From Molanna angustata (lineage: Eukaryota > Arthropoda > Insecta > Trichoptera > Molannidae): 64,000 nucleotides of DNA. The notes under the pieces are model-generated. The model was not told the DNA's origin. It did no database searches and saw only the letters and a program-made list of their open reading frames with translations. Of this stretch, positions 1 to 10,461 are shown one piece after another. The stretch covers positions 14,948,218-15,012,217 of the forward strand of contig OY754978.1 of NCBI GenBank assembly GCA_963576475.1, given 5' to 3'. Position numbers and translations under genes: made by a program. Every line of letters starts with the position of its first letter. Position 1 is the first letter of the stretch.

Positions 1-377
1 GATAATATGCATTATAAATGCTTGAAATATGCAAAAAATCAAATTTAATTAAATACAACAAAATAACGTTATTTTATTAAAAAAAATATATTACATACTA
101 GGAATTATCATTTTTGTTTTTAAAAACGTTAACAATCAAGTAAGTAAGGTTATACCTTCTATCACTTAATATATTTGTGTAAATAGAAAACAATATTAGG
201 TCACTGGACAGTATTTGAATTTTGGTGTTATATGTATTTGCAAGAATCGCTTCTGGCAAAATTTAATCTGATTCATTGATAAAGCTATTAATTTGGCATA
301 AAGATTCATAGCCAGGTTTGTTCCTCGCTCCCCAGCGTAGTATATGTGATTAAAGACACAATATTTTTATTTTTCAG
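1..377. other. AT-rich stretch, nothing recognised
   Basis: No open frame of note, no tandem repeat and no terminal inverted repeat is visible. It may be the interior or an intron of the P-type element to its right. Confidence 0.4.
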
Positions 378-473
378 ATTGTTCAGTCACTTCTGAATCT
401 GGTGGTAAATTTGCAGAAACATCTTCCTCTACATGTGAATTTGTAGAGCCTTCATGCTCTACAAACCCAATAG
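378..473 (+). CDS. Possible upstream exon joined to the P-type transposase exon
   Basis: A T-rich tract ending in TTTTTCAG precedes base 378, and a good donor (ATAG followed by GTATGT) follows base 473. The 96-nt block is open in one frame and encodes a Ser/Thr/Glu-rich peptide. It exits in phase 1, and an AG at 600-601 would let it join the transposase frame from 602 in the correct phase. The peptide does not resemble the domain that normally precedes the acidic C-terminal part of P transposases, so it could be a linker of a decayed or chimeric copy. This is an inference from splice signals and phase only. Confidence 0.3.
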
Positions 474-601
474 GTATGTTAACAATTATTTCGATAATAG
501 ATTCAGGACAATATTGATTTAACATGGCGCATACAAAAATTAAAACATAATAATATTATAAAAATATATATTAATAATAAACATATATATGTTATGTTAA
601 G

Positions 602-1497
602 TATCTGGATGGGTGAATTATTCCCAAGAAATTTCACTGCCGAGAAATTTCAATCAGGACCCAATTGAAAATTTCTTTGGAATGATAAGGAGTCATGGTG
701 TGCGAAATGTTAACCCAACTGTAAGTAATTTTATCGACTCCTTCAAGTCACTTCTGGTGTCCAATTTTCTATCTACTCATTCAGTTGGGGCAAATTGCGA
801 AGATGACAATGTGGATATCCTTGATTCTCTAAGGACTTTTGTAACAACCAAAGTAGTACTTGAAGAATCTTTTATTGTGAACTGTTACACATATCCTTCT
901 AGTCTTCAAAGGTTTTGTAATCAATTTAATATGAATCATCCAAATCTGTATCGATACATTTCTGGGTATGTTTCCAAAAAAACTTTAAAAAGTTTTGGCA
1001 AGTGTTCTGATTGTAAATTGGATTTACAATCAGAAAGAGCTTCAAAGGAAGACCAATTAATTCTATCTAGAGAATGTAAAGCAAATAGTTTAATTTTTCC
1101 ATCTTTAAAAGTGTATAATTGTTTCTTATTTATCATTAAAATTTGTAAAGAGCATTTGCCAGGTATATGCTATAAATTTAATGTATCTAGACACCTAAAG
1201 ACAATAGTTTATTCAAAATTAAATTCTTCTTTTTTAAATTGCTTAATACATAGGGATGGGGTATTTGATTTCAATGTTGACTTGATTATTCGTTTGTATG
1301 TATACACATGGTGTAAACAAATCAATTTGATTTTAACTGGGAAGAAGAAACTAGAGGCTTGTGTAGTGGATCCAGTGAAAGTAAAAGCTGCAATTTGTTA
1401 CCAAAAACGTCTAAAAAAAATAACTTGTTTACCTATATTAATTTATCATTTTCTATTGTTTCAGGTGGTGCTCGTGGTTCATCTTGTCTGGATTTGA
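602..1497 (+). pseudogene. P-element/THAP9-type transposase, C-terminal part
   Basis: The frame is open for about 295 codons. Near its start it carries the hallmark block NQDPIENFFGMIRSHG, which in P-element and THAP9 transposases lies in the C-terminal half of the protein. A second family feature follows: an SGYVSKK segment and a C-x-x-C pair (CSDC) about 125-135 residues in. The DNA-binding THAP domain, the GTP-binding region and the first catalytic acids are not present in the window in frame, so this is an incomplete transposase. There is no good ATG; the frame opens through a likely splice acceptor at about 601. The last 15-20 residues may be intron read-through, because a TTGTTTCAG acceptor lies at about 1455-1463. 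The 3' end runs within about 45 bp of a satellite array. Family assignment is good; whether the copy is functional is very doubtful. Confidence 0.75.
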
Positions 1498-1878
1498 CTT
1501 TGGATTGCAGAAGAATTACCATATATACATTACATAATAGTTTTCTTATTAATAATATACCTCCTGTATGCATTTTTGTATTATTATAATGTTGCTTTTT
1601 AATTTTTGTATGTATAGTTGATAATGATTACATTTACCATTGAACGGGGGCTTATTTTTTTAGTAATATTTATCGAGGCCCCTTGTATAAAATCTATGTA
1701 GTCTTACTTATTTATTTATTTTGAAGAGAGCACGTTTTGTGCGGGAGAGTGGAGAGAAATCACCCTCGTTCAATGTTGAAATGGATACTTTATAGTTTTA
1801 TTAATAATATACCTACTGTATGCATTTTTGTATTGTTATAATGTTGCTTTTTAATTTTTGTATGTATAGTTGATAATG

Positions 1879-2573
1879 TATTTGAAAAGACTGAAAATAT
1901 AACTGCATGTATGATAAAAGTAGAGAACGAATGGCTAGAACAAGTTGAGGAATATTTATATTTGGGGAGTATGTTTGAACGGAATGGAAGACCTGATAAA
2001 GATATTGAAAGAAGAGTTATGGCAGGGAATAGAATAAACGGAGCACTTAGACCAGTAATGTCCGATCCAAGCATCTCAAAGGAAGCCAAAATTGCAGTAC
2101 ACAATGCATTTGTGGTGCCTACTTTGACGTATGCTAGTGAAACATGGACCTGGCAAAAGACACATGAAAGTAGAACAAATGCTGTAGAAATGAGATCACT
2201 AAGAAGAGTATGTAATAGAACGATATATGATAGAATAAAAAATGAGGACATAAGGAGAGAATGCAAGATAAAGAAGGATATTATATGTAAAATGAAAGTG
2301 AATGCTATGAGGTGGTTTGGACTCATAGAAAGAATGAACGATGAACGACTGATCAAAAAAATATAGATGGGTGCAAGAGATGGAGTGAATAGCAGAGGTC
2401 GCCCCAGAAAGGGATGGCATGAACATGTGAATGATATTTTGAAAGAAGGAAACATAAAAAGTTTGAACAATCGACGAGCATGTATGAGACGATGCATGGA
2501 TGTAAAGGAAGCCAGAGATGTGTGCAAAAATAGAGAAGTATGGCGCTCGATTCATGGCGTGATGGTATGTATG
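1879..2573 (+). mobile_element. 5'-truncated non-LTR retrotransposon (reverse transcriptase C-terminus) inserted in the satellite
   Basis: From 1911 the frame reads through the thumb and C-terminal region of an insect endonuclease-reverse transcriptase: a YLYLGSMF block, then PTLTYASETWTW, then a basic RSLRRVCN segment, then RGRPRKGW. One in-frame TAG at 2364-2366 breaks it; the same frame continues to 2582. The copy is flanked by identical 18-bp repeats TATGTATAGTTGATAATG (1861-1878 and 2574-2591), the expected target-site duplication, and ends in TATG repeats. Removing 713 bp restores the 252-bp satellite spacing exactly. The catalytic YADD box lies upstream of the truncation and is absent. 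RTE-like is the most likely clade. Confidence 0.85.
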
Positions 2574-3841
2574 TATGTATAGTTGATAATGATTACATTT
2601 ACCATTGAACGAGGGCTTATTTTTTTAGTAATATTTATCGAGGCCCCTTGTATAAAATCTATGTAGTCTTACTTATTTATTTATTTTGAAGAGAGCACTT
2701 TTTGTGCGGGAGAGTGGAGAGAAATCACCCTCGTTCAATGTTGAAATGGATACTGTATAGTTTTATTAATAACTAGCTTTTATGTCCCGCCGTTGGCCAA
2801 GAATGTAAAATTGTGAAGGAAAAAGCAATCGTTTTTATAATATTGTCACCCAATTATTTTGCAAAATCGGACTATGAAAAGTGGTTTGAAATATGATTGA
2901 ATTTGATTGTAAAATGTTCAAGTGATGGCCACAACCCATTATTTTTTATATATTGCTATAAAGTGTGAATGAAGTATAATATACAATTTCTTCACTATTC
3001 GAAATGGTTTTAAATATGACTGTTTATCAACATTGTAAAGAGATTGGTTTGGCCACAACCCCCATTTTTAAATATTATCATCGAAAACAAATTGTAATAT
3101 GTACTTACCTATTGAATATTTAGTAATTTTGGATGTTGGGATGTGGTTAAAATTTGATTAAACAAATGTACTGAAAAGATCCAGTGTTGGTCACATCCCA
3201 TTCGTTTTATATTTTTTCATCAAGTGTGCATTATATTTTTGCACAATTAGACTGATGAACTTAAAATTGACACAAAAGTCTACATTAACGAAGAAGAAGA
3301 AGACTTAAACTATGGTAAATAATTTGAATATAAACGTTGTGAAGAATTCAGTAATGGCCACAGCTCCCTTTCTTTAAATATTGTCAACGAAATCAAATAT
3401 ATTATGTAGGTGTTAAAAATTATTTAAAATAGGATGATATAAATGGTTTAAATTTGATTAAACAAAAGTATTGAAAAGATTCTAGTGCAGGTTACATCTT
3501 CACATCCCACATCCCATTCGTTTTTACATATGTATTTTCATCAAGTGTGCATATCGTTAATAATATTTCTGCACAATAGACTATTAGACTTAAAACTAAC
3601 CCAAAAGTCTAAATAAAAAAGAGAAGAATAAGTATAAGACTATAAGAAATAGTTTGTTTAAAAAATCCCAATGGTCTACATAAAATAAGAAAAAATACAT
3701 AAAATAGAAGAATTAGACTATTGGAAATAGATTGTATAAAAACTGAGCAAAAGGTCTTCATAAAAGAAGAAGAAGATTAATCTATAGGAAATAGTTTGTA
3801 TTAAAACTGTCCTTAAAGGTCTACATAAAATTAAGAAGAAA

Positions 3842-4078
3842 AATAATTAGACTCCAGGAGCCGTCGCTTCAGACCCTTCAGTACCTCCCGTCCCATCAGG
3901 CCCTTCAGTACATCCCGTCCCTTCAATCCCTCATCACGTCCCTTCCAATCAGGCCCTTCAGTACCTCCCGTCCCTTCAGGCCCTTTAATACCTCCCGTCC
4001 CTTCAGGCCCTTTAGTGCCTCCCTTCCCTTCAATTACATCCCGTCCCTTCAATTACATCCCGTCCCTTCATTCGGGTA
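3842..4078. repeat. Minisatellite, 27-bp unit built from CCCTTCAG/CCTCCCGT blocks
   Basis: Blocks such as CAGTACCTCCCGTCCCTTCA recur with a 27-bp period and decay to 19-bp units at the right end. On the minus strand it reads as a Gly-rich, collagen-like nine-residue repeat (GPEGTGGIK). That is a consequence of the period being a multiple of three and not evidence of a gene. Confidence 0.75.
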
Positions 4079-4080
4079 AG

Positions 4081-4365
4081 AAAAGTTTAAATCCAGAAAC
4101 CATCCTGGAAGAACCGCGAAGAGATGTAAGCACCGTCTTCTTTTCCCAGGATACTCCACCTTTATAGGTAAAATGACCAAATACACGATGAAGAAGAAGA
4201 AGAAAAAAGTTTAAATCCAGAAACCGTCCTGGAAGACCTGCGAAGAGATGGAGGGACAGTCGGACCTTCTTTTCCCAGGATATTCCGCTTTCATTGGTAA
4301 AATGACCAAATACACGAAGAAGAAGAAGAATAAGAAAAAAGTTTAAATCCAGAAACCACCTCGGG
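4081..4365. repeat. Direct repeat in 2.3 copies, ~124-132 bp
   Basis: AAAAGTTTAAATCCAGAAAC starts at 4081, 4205 and 4337. Each full copy ends in AATGACCAAATACACGA followed by GAA triplets. The repeat lies within the composite insertion. Confidence 0.8.
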
Positions 4366-5287
4366 CACACGCTCGACAATTCGCCAAAGTTTCATTGTAA
4401 TCGGACATACGGTTTAGGAGCACATCGCTTGCATACATTCATACATTCATAAATAAATAAATAAAATAATTTTCCGATAGGAAATCAGTATATTGTTGAT
4501 TTGTAAGTAAATAATAATAGGTAGGTACCTACCTACAACAATGTTCTAAATAAATTCGATTCATAACAAATTTTATTTGAATATCAGAATCTTTCCGTTA
4601 CCATAGTAACCATTCCAATACGTAAAAAATATCAAATGGTTTGAGACATTTTTTGAATATGTAGGTACCTACATACATTGGTTTGTTCGATGCCATAAAA
4701 ATGAAAATTGTCAGAAAAATCAAATATTATTTACAAATTATGCAATTTTATTATGCCTATATCTTTACTAATAATAAACACATTTTTACAATATATGTCT
4801 TAAAACTTGCTGTAATGTCTTGTGTTTCATTTTATTATTTCATAATTACATTTATTACAAAGGTTTATTATTTTCAAGAACATATTCATTCGGTAGGAAA
4901 ATGAAATATTGTATGAAAAGATATTAAAATGGCGGCGTTTATGTACAAAACGCTTACTTTAAAAATAAGTTAAACATTATAATTATACAAAATATTCACC
5001 ATGTTTTTCACTCAAACGCTAAGTTATACTTGAAAATATATTTTTTTTCGTCTAAATACGTACTTCTAACTTTTAAAGTAACAGATATTTGCGTGCAAAA
5101 TGTACACTTTTTTGACAGATATGACTTGGAAAATTTTGTATGAAAAAAATAATTATTGAAATATCTTTAAAATTCAGCATTTTAATCGCATTATTTTTAG
5201 CGTGACACTGCATCAGGTATACTGGTACACGTTCGCACATAAATTAGATTTTTAGATGCTCTTGGTTTTTCAAAAGGCGTGAGACAA

Positions 5288-5327
5288 ACACACACACACA
5301 CACACACATACACACACACATACACTA
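5288..5327. repeat. (CA)n microsatellite
   Basis: About 18 CA dinucleotides with two interruptions, just before the satellite resumes. Confidence 0.9.
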
Positions 5328-7490
5328 ACATTTTGATTGCTTTATTACTTTAGATATACCTACTGTATGCATTTTTGTATTGTTATAATGTTGCTTTTTA
5401 ATTTTTGTATGTATAGTTGATAATGATTTCATTTATCATTGAACGAGGGCTTATTTTTTTAGTAATATTTATCGAGGCCCCTTGTATAAAATCTATGTAG
5501 TCTTACTTATTTATTTATTTTGAAGAGAGCACTTTATGTGCGGGAGAGTGGAGAGAAATCACCCTCGTTCAATGTTGAAATGGATACTTTATAGTTTTAT
5601 TAATAATATACCTACTGTATGCATTTTTGTGTTGTTATAGTGTTGATTTTTAATTTTTGTATGTATAGTTGATAATGATTTCATTTACCATTGAACGAGG
5701 GCTTATTTTTTTAGTAATATTTATCGAGGCTCCTTGTATAAAATCTATGTAGTCTTACTTATATATTTATTTTGATGAGAGCACTTTTTGTGCGGGAGAG
5801 TGGAGAGAAATCACCCTCGTTCAATGTTGAAATGGATACTGTATAGTTTTATTAATAATATACCTACTGTATGCATTTTTGTATTGTTATAATGTTGCTT
5901 TTTAATTTTTGTATGTATAGTTGAAAATGATTTCATTTATCATTGAACGAGGGCTTATTTTTTTAGTAATATTTATCGAGGCCCCTTGTATAAAATCTAT
6001 GTAGTCTTACTTATTTATTTATTTTGAAGAGAGCACTTTTTGTGCGGGAGAGTGGAGAGAAATCACCCTCGTTCAATGTTGAAATGGATACTTTATAGTT
6101 TAATTAATAATATACCTACTGTATGCATTTTTGTGTTGTTATAGTGTTGATTTTTAATTTTTGTATGTATAGTTGATAATGATTTCATTTACCATTGAAC
6201 GAGGGTTTATTTTTTAGTAATATTTATCGAGGCCCCTTGTATAAAATCTATGTAGTCTTACTTATATATTTATTTTGATGAGAGCACTTTTTGTGCGGGA
6301 GAGTGGAGAGAAATCACCCTCGTTCAATGTTGAAATGGATACTGTATAGTTTTATTAATAATATACCTACTGTATGCATTTTTGTATTGTTATAATGTTG
6401 CTTTTTAATTTTTGTATGTATAGTTGATAATGATTTCATTTATCATTGAACGAGGGCTTATTTTTTTAGTAATATTTATCGAGGCCCCTTGTATAAAATC
6501 TATGTAGTCTTACTTATTTATTTATTTTGAAGAGAGCACTTTTTGTGCGGGAGAGTGGAGAGAAATCACCCTCGTTCAATGTTGAAATGGATACTTTATA
6601 GTTTTATTAATAATATACCTACTGTATGCATTTTTGTGTAGTTATAGTGTTGATTTTTAATTTTTGTATGTATAGTTGATAATGATTTCATTTACCATTG
6701 AACGAGGGTTTATTTTTTTAGTAATATTTATCGAGGCCCCTTGTATAAAATCTATGTAGTCTTACTTATATATTTATTTTGATGAGAGCACTTTTTGTGC
6801 GGGAGAGTGGAGAGAAATCACCCTCGTTCAATGTTGAAATGGATACTGTATAGTTTTATTAATAATATACCTACTGTATGCATTTTTGTATTGTTATAAT
6901 GTTGCTTTTTAATTTTTGTATGTATAGTTGATAATGATTTCATTTATCATTGAACGAGGGCTTATTTTTTTAGTAATATTTATCGAGGCCCCTTGTATAA
7001 AATCTATGTAGTCTTACTTATTTATTTATTTTGAAGAGAGCACTTTTTGTGCGGGAGAGTGGAGAGAAATCACCCTCGTTCAATGTTGAAATGGATACTT
7101 TATAGTTTTATTAATAATATACCTACTGTATGCATTTTTGTGTAGTTATAGTGTTGATTTTTAATTTTTGTATGTATAGTTGATAATGATTTCATTTACC
7201 ATTGAACGAGGGTTTATTTTTTTAGTAATATTTATCGAGGCCCCTTGTATAAAATCTATGTAGTCTTACTTATATATTTATTTTGATGAGAGCACTTTTT
7301 GTGCGGGAGAGTGGAGAGAAATCACCCTCGTTCAATGTTGAAATGGATACTGTATAGTTTTATTAATAATATACCTACTGTATGCATTTTTGTATTGTTA
7401 TAATGTTGCTTTTTAATTTTTGTATGTATAGTTGATAATGATTTCATTTATCATTGAACGAGGGCTTATTTTTTTAGTAATATTTATCGA

Positions 7491-7905
7491 GCGCTTACAA
7501 AAAAATGGCTAATTTCTTCGGGCAGGCTCTATGCTGAGGAGGTTGTCCACCCCATCTGACTTGAACTTTTATTTCCTGTATTTTTTTTTCTTTGTTTCAT
7601 TTCTTATATTTAAGCTGACTTGTATTTCATTTATTTTACATTTTTATTTTTTTTTTATTTCTTATAATAATTAATCTCAAACTTTACTTTATAATCTATT
7701 GTTATCTTATTTTAACTATTTGAAAGTAACTTTTAACCTCTGTGCACCTTATATATTGTGAATCCTCTATGTATCAATAATTTTTCTAACCGATTTTATA
7801 AAAGTGACACCCCCAGAACAGGTTTAGCCTAGTAGGGCGTTACATAATTAACCTAAATAAGGACAAAATGTTTTGTGTATTAACAACAATAAATAAATAA
7901 ATACT
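7491..7905 (+). mobile_element. Probable LINE 3' end
   Basis: Sequence changes abruptly at 7490 from satellite to a GC-richer start (GGGCAGGCTCTATGCTGAGG), passes through a T-rich untranslated stretch and ends in AATAAATAAATAAATAC. This layout matches insect LINE 3' ends. No clear reverse transcriptase motif is left, so the class is inferred from layout. Confidence 0.4.
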
Positions 7906-8597
7906 AATCATAAAAATACTATGTATGTAAAAGTTCTTATTGGTAATGAAATTAAACTAGTCACAATATATTTAATATTTTTTGTTTTATATCCAGACAT
8001 AATTTGTATGAAAAAAAAAAATTATTAAAAATAAATAATTTCAACAATACCTATATCTTTCTTTCCAATGCCCTCACAAAATAAAAAATATCATAAAATT
8101 ATCAATATTTTTGTAGGTGCATATTACATTGATTTAGAAAAAACTTTCTACCTATGGTGTTAAAACTTTGTCTTCATAGTGAGTATGTGAGTTTCCTTTC
8201 TATTACAGTATATATATCTTTATTCTATGCCATAGAACACACTAACTTAACTAGTCGTCGCGTCGCGTACTGAGGTATCGACAGTATAAAGCAAGGCTTT
8301 TTCATATACCTAGTTTAAATTTTTAGAAGCAGACTATTATGATTGACATGAACATGATGCGACGTATATTATATGCATTACCTATAATAGGTACTACCTA
8401 TACTGACATATAATTATACCTACTTTGTGTGTTTTTAGCAGTTTTTAGTCTGTACTGTATCTTTGAGACAATAGATAGACATAAAGTCTATGTAATGAGG
8501 CTGACAATTAGAGAAGCAATACAAAAATATCATAAATAAAATGGCAGAAAATTATACATAATTCGCTGAAGTACACAAAATATTTTATTTTAGAGGA
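7906..8597. other. AT-rich spacer, nothing recognised
   Basis: No open frame, tandem repeat or inverted repeat was seen. Confidence 0.4.
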
Positions 8598-8605
8598 TAC
8601 CGAGC

Positions 8606-8971
8606 CAGGGCCGGATGAACGTGTTTTTGCGCCCGTAGCAATATATTTGAATCCGCCCCCCCCCCATTTTTTGGAATTTTAAATGTAGAACAATTTAAAT
8701 AATCGGGTCTAAAATGACGAGTTAGTTTGTAAATATTACCTAAACCTACCTATATAGTAGTTGTTAAAAGATATCCACAACAATTGGAGATTCATAATAA
8801 TATTACATATTTACACCATCATGCCGAGCCTCTATCCGGGTACGCAAAGAGAACCGAGCACCATACCTATGGATTTTTGATTTATATAATATTTAAGAAT
8901 TTTAAGCGCCCTTTTCAAGACTACCGCCCATACTTCTTGTTCCTGATTGTTCTATGATTTATCCGCCCCTG
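8606..8971. mobile_element. Non-autonomous hAT-type element with 8-bp target duplication
   Basis: The element starts CAGGGCCGGATGAAC and ends ATTTATCCGCCCCTG, imperfect inverted repeats of the CAGGG...CCCTG type common in hAT elements. It is flanked on both sides by the identical octamer TACCGAGC (8598-8605 and 8972-8979), the target-site length of hAT transposons. At 366 bp it has no transposase. Confidence 0.82.
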
Positions 8972-9055
8972 TACCGAGCTCTCGCTACGTCTGCTTATAT
9001 ATTTTTTTTATACCTAAGTATAATATATTTTTCTAATAGGTAGTTGGTTTAGACG

Positions 9056-9230
9056 AGTTGATGGCTAAGCGGCGCGGCTAGCGCGATGGATTATTATAGT
9101 ATAGATTCGGATCTCGGCATGACATGTCATCCGTCCGGTACAGTTGAAATTTATCTTCTTGGCCCAAGTACATCGAATTTCGCAGTAGTTTACATATAGC
9201 ACAATAATTATTTTAGGGAATATTTTAGGG
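9056..9230 (+). repeat. Possible tRNA-derived SINE head
   Basis: TGGCTAAGCGGC resembles a pol III A box. About 45 bp later, GATTCGGATCTC resembles a degenerate B box. No cloverleaf can be drawn with confidence, and the body has no second copy in the window. Confidence 0.3.
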
Positions 9231-9364
9231 AACTAGAACAGAAATAAACTGTATACAATATTCCCTGACCAAGAATCTAATGTTGCTAACACCAATTCCG
9301 TCATTATTCTACAATACTCGTAAAATTAAAAAAATCCTAGTAATGTAATAAATGATGAAAATGT
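9231..9364. repeat. Left copy of a long direct repeat (partner 10024-10163)
   Basis: It starts AACTAGAACAGAAATAAACT and ends GATGAAAATGT. It matches 10024-10163 apart from a few substitutions and a 6-bp gap. It does not begin TG or end CA, so it is not an ordinary LTR. Confidence 0.92.
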
Positions 9365-9393
9365 TGACAAAATTGTACTATCATTACCTACTT

Positions 9394-9985
9394 ATCCAAC
9401 TGTCGATTCGTTCATGAGAATTCAATTCTCTGAATGAATCGACATTATAAAGCCAAGATGCGTGTACGAAGGTACATTTTGTATGGCATAGTGGACTTTT
9501 TGCATGCTAATAGCACTAACTAGAGGCCTCGCAGCATATATGTTCCCATACATGGATTTACTCAGAATTTACTCACACCCCAACTAGATAATTTAATTTT
9601 CTATAAAATATATAAAATTGTAGAAGTACATCTCAATTTTTTTTAACAATTTTTATAAAAATTGAATTTAGTGACGACATTGTTTCATACAATTTGTATG
9701 GCAGTCGTCTACACACAATATCTAAGAAGACTTAATTGTTTGATACTAATCTCCAAACATACATACAATCATGCTGTTTTCATATTCTGGGTAGGATCAA
9801 AGGACTGACCTCCATACTATCCTATCTTGACATACATACCTTGGTACATGTGTTGTATAGAAAACCAAATATCTTAAAATATTAAATAATTTGTATTTAT
9901 GGGTTTATAGATTGGTACTTATTCTTCAACTGTACATACTATCACTATCGACAGTTGGATTTCATGTGTTACATGCAACTAGTTT
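9394..9985. mobile_element. TIR element, family M copy 1
   Basis: The left end has ATCCAACTGTCGAT and the right end its exact reverse complement ATCGACAGTTGGAT at 9947-9960. Right behind the left terminus lies a hairpin whose arms are TGTCGATTCGTTCA and TGAATGAATCGACA. The interior is AT-rich and non-coding. Two further copies lie at about 39.7 and 59.2 kb. Homology between copies continues some 20 bp beyond the visible right terminus. Confidence 0.72.
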
Positions 9986-10023
9986 AGGTACAAAATTTGC
10001 GTAGGTATACTTATTTTGTTATA

Positions 10024-10163
10024 AACTAGAACAGAAATAAACTGTATACAATATTCCCTGACCAATAATCTAATGTGGCTAACACCAATTCCGTCATTAT
10101 TCTACAATACTCGTAAAATTAAAAAAATCCTATCTATAGTAATGTAATAAATGATGAAAATGT
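10024..10163. repeat. Right copy of the long direct repeat
   Basis: It matches 9231-9364 with a 6-bp insertion (CTATCTATAG against CTAG). The two copies bracket the family M element. Confidence 0.92.
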
Positions 10164-10397
10164 ACGAGTATTGAACATAATAAATATATGTATATTTATT
10201 ATGTTCCGGCTTATCTAATCGTCTGCGAGTGATTTTAAAATAGTATTAAAAGGGCTTACTTAATAAAAAGATATTACCATTTATTATGCGAAGGAAAAAA
10301 CGCTGTGAATAAAGAATATATTTTTATTAAGTGCCTTGTCTGGTGTATTATGCATCGCTGAAAAACACGTACTTATTTTTTTTGTACAACATGTTGT

Positions 10398-10398
<1 letters not shown>

Positions 10399-10459
<61 letters not shown>
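10399..10459. repeat. (GA)n microsatellite
   Basis: About 30 uninterrupted GA dinucleotides. It accounts for a Leu-Ser polymer frame on the minus strand, which is not a gene. Confidence 0.95.

Positions 10460-10461
<2 letters not shown>

Larger units (their letters stand above)
2774..5354. mobile_element. Composite insertion of ~2.58 kb splitting the satellite array
   Basis: The satellite breaks off after TTTTATTAATA (about 2773) and resumes at TATACCTACTGTATGC (about 5353). Subtracting about 2582 bp restores the 252-bp phase, so everything between is an insertion. Its left end begins ACTAGCTTTTATGTCCCGCC, the type of terminus seen on many lepidopteran retroposons. Inside are degenerate repeats built around GGCCACAACCCAT (about 2930, 3055, 3190, 3360, 3490), a minisatellite and a tandem triplication. 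An AT-rich tail ends in AATAAATAAATAAA near 4460. The stretch 4464-5287 shows nothing further. No transposase or reverse transcriptase is recognisable, so it is probably non-autonomous or several nested elements. Confidence 0.55.
1540..7490 (+). repeat. Satellite array, ~252-bp monomer, with 504-bp dimeric higher-order structure
   Basis: The phase marker GAACGAGGG recurs at 1642 (one mismatch), 2607, 5441, 5693, 5945, 6197, 6448, 6700, 6952, 7204 and 7456, i.e. every 252 bp (once 251) after two insertions are subtracted. From 5441 the monomers alternate. Type B has TTTATTTATTTTGAAGAGAG and CTTTATAG; type A has TATATTTATTTTGATGAGAG and CTGTATAG. The repeating unit there is therefore a 504-bp dimer, about four copies. 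Each monomer contains CATTGAACGAGGG and, about 125 bp later, its reverse complement CCCTCGTTCAATG, plus a small GCAC/GTGC hairpin. The array stops abruptly at ATTTATCGAG (7490). No protein is encoded. Confidence 0.92.

Noticed and set aside
3831..4052. Collagen-like Gly-rich frame on the minus strand
   Set aside because: The 27-bp minisatellite period is a multiple of three; no start context, no splice sites, no other coding features.
5441..7490. CRISPR array
   Set aside because: The repeats are contiguous with no unique spacers, and the genome is eukaryotic.
1642..7490. Satellite as an rDNA spacer or telomeric repeat
   Set aside because: No rRNA sequence nearby and no TTAGG repeats.
9231..10163. 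Small LTR retrotransposon (TRIM) with 134/140-bp LTRs
   Set aside because: The repeats do not begin TG and end CA, and no primer-binding site or polypurine tract was seen; the interior is a TIR element.
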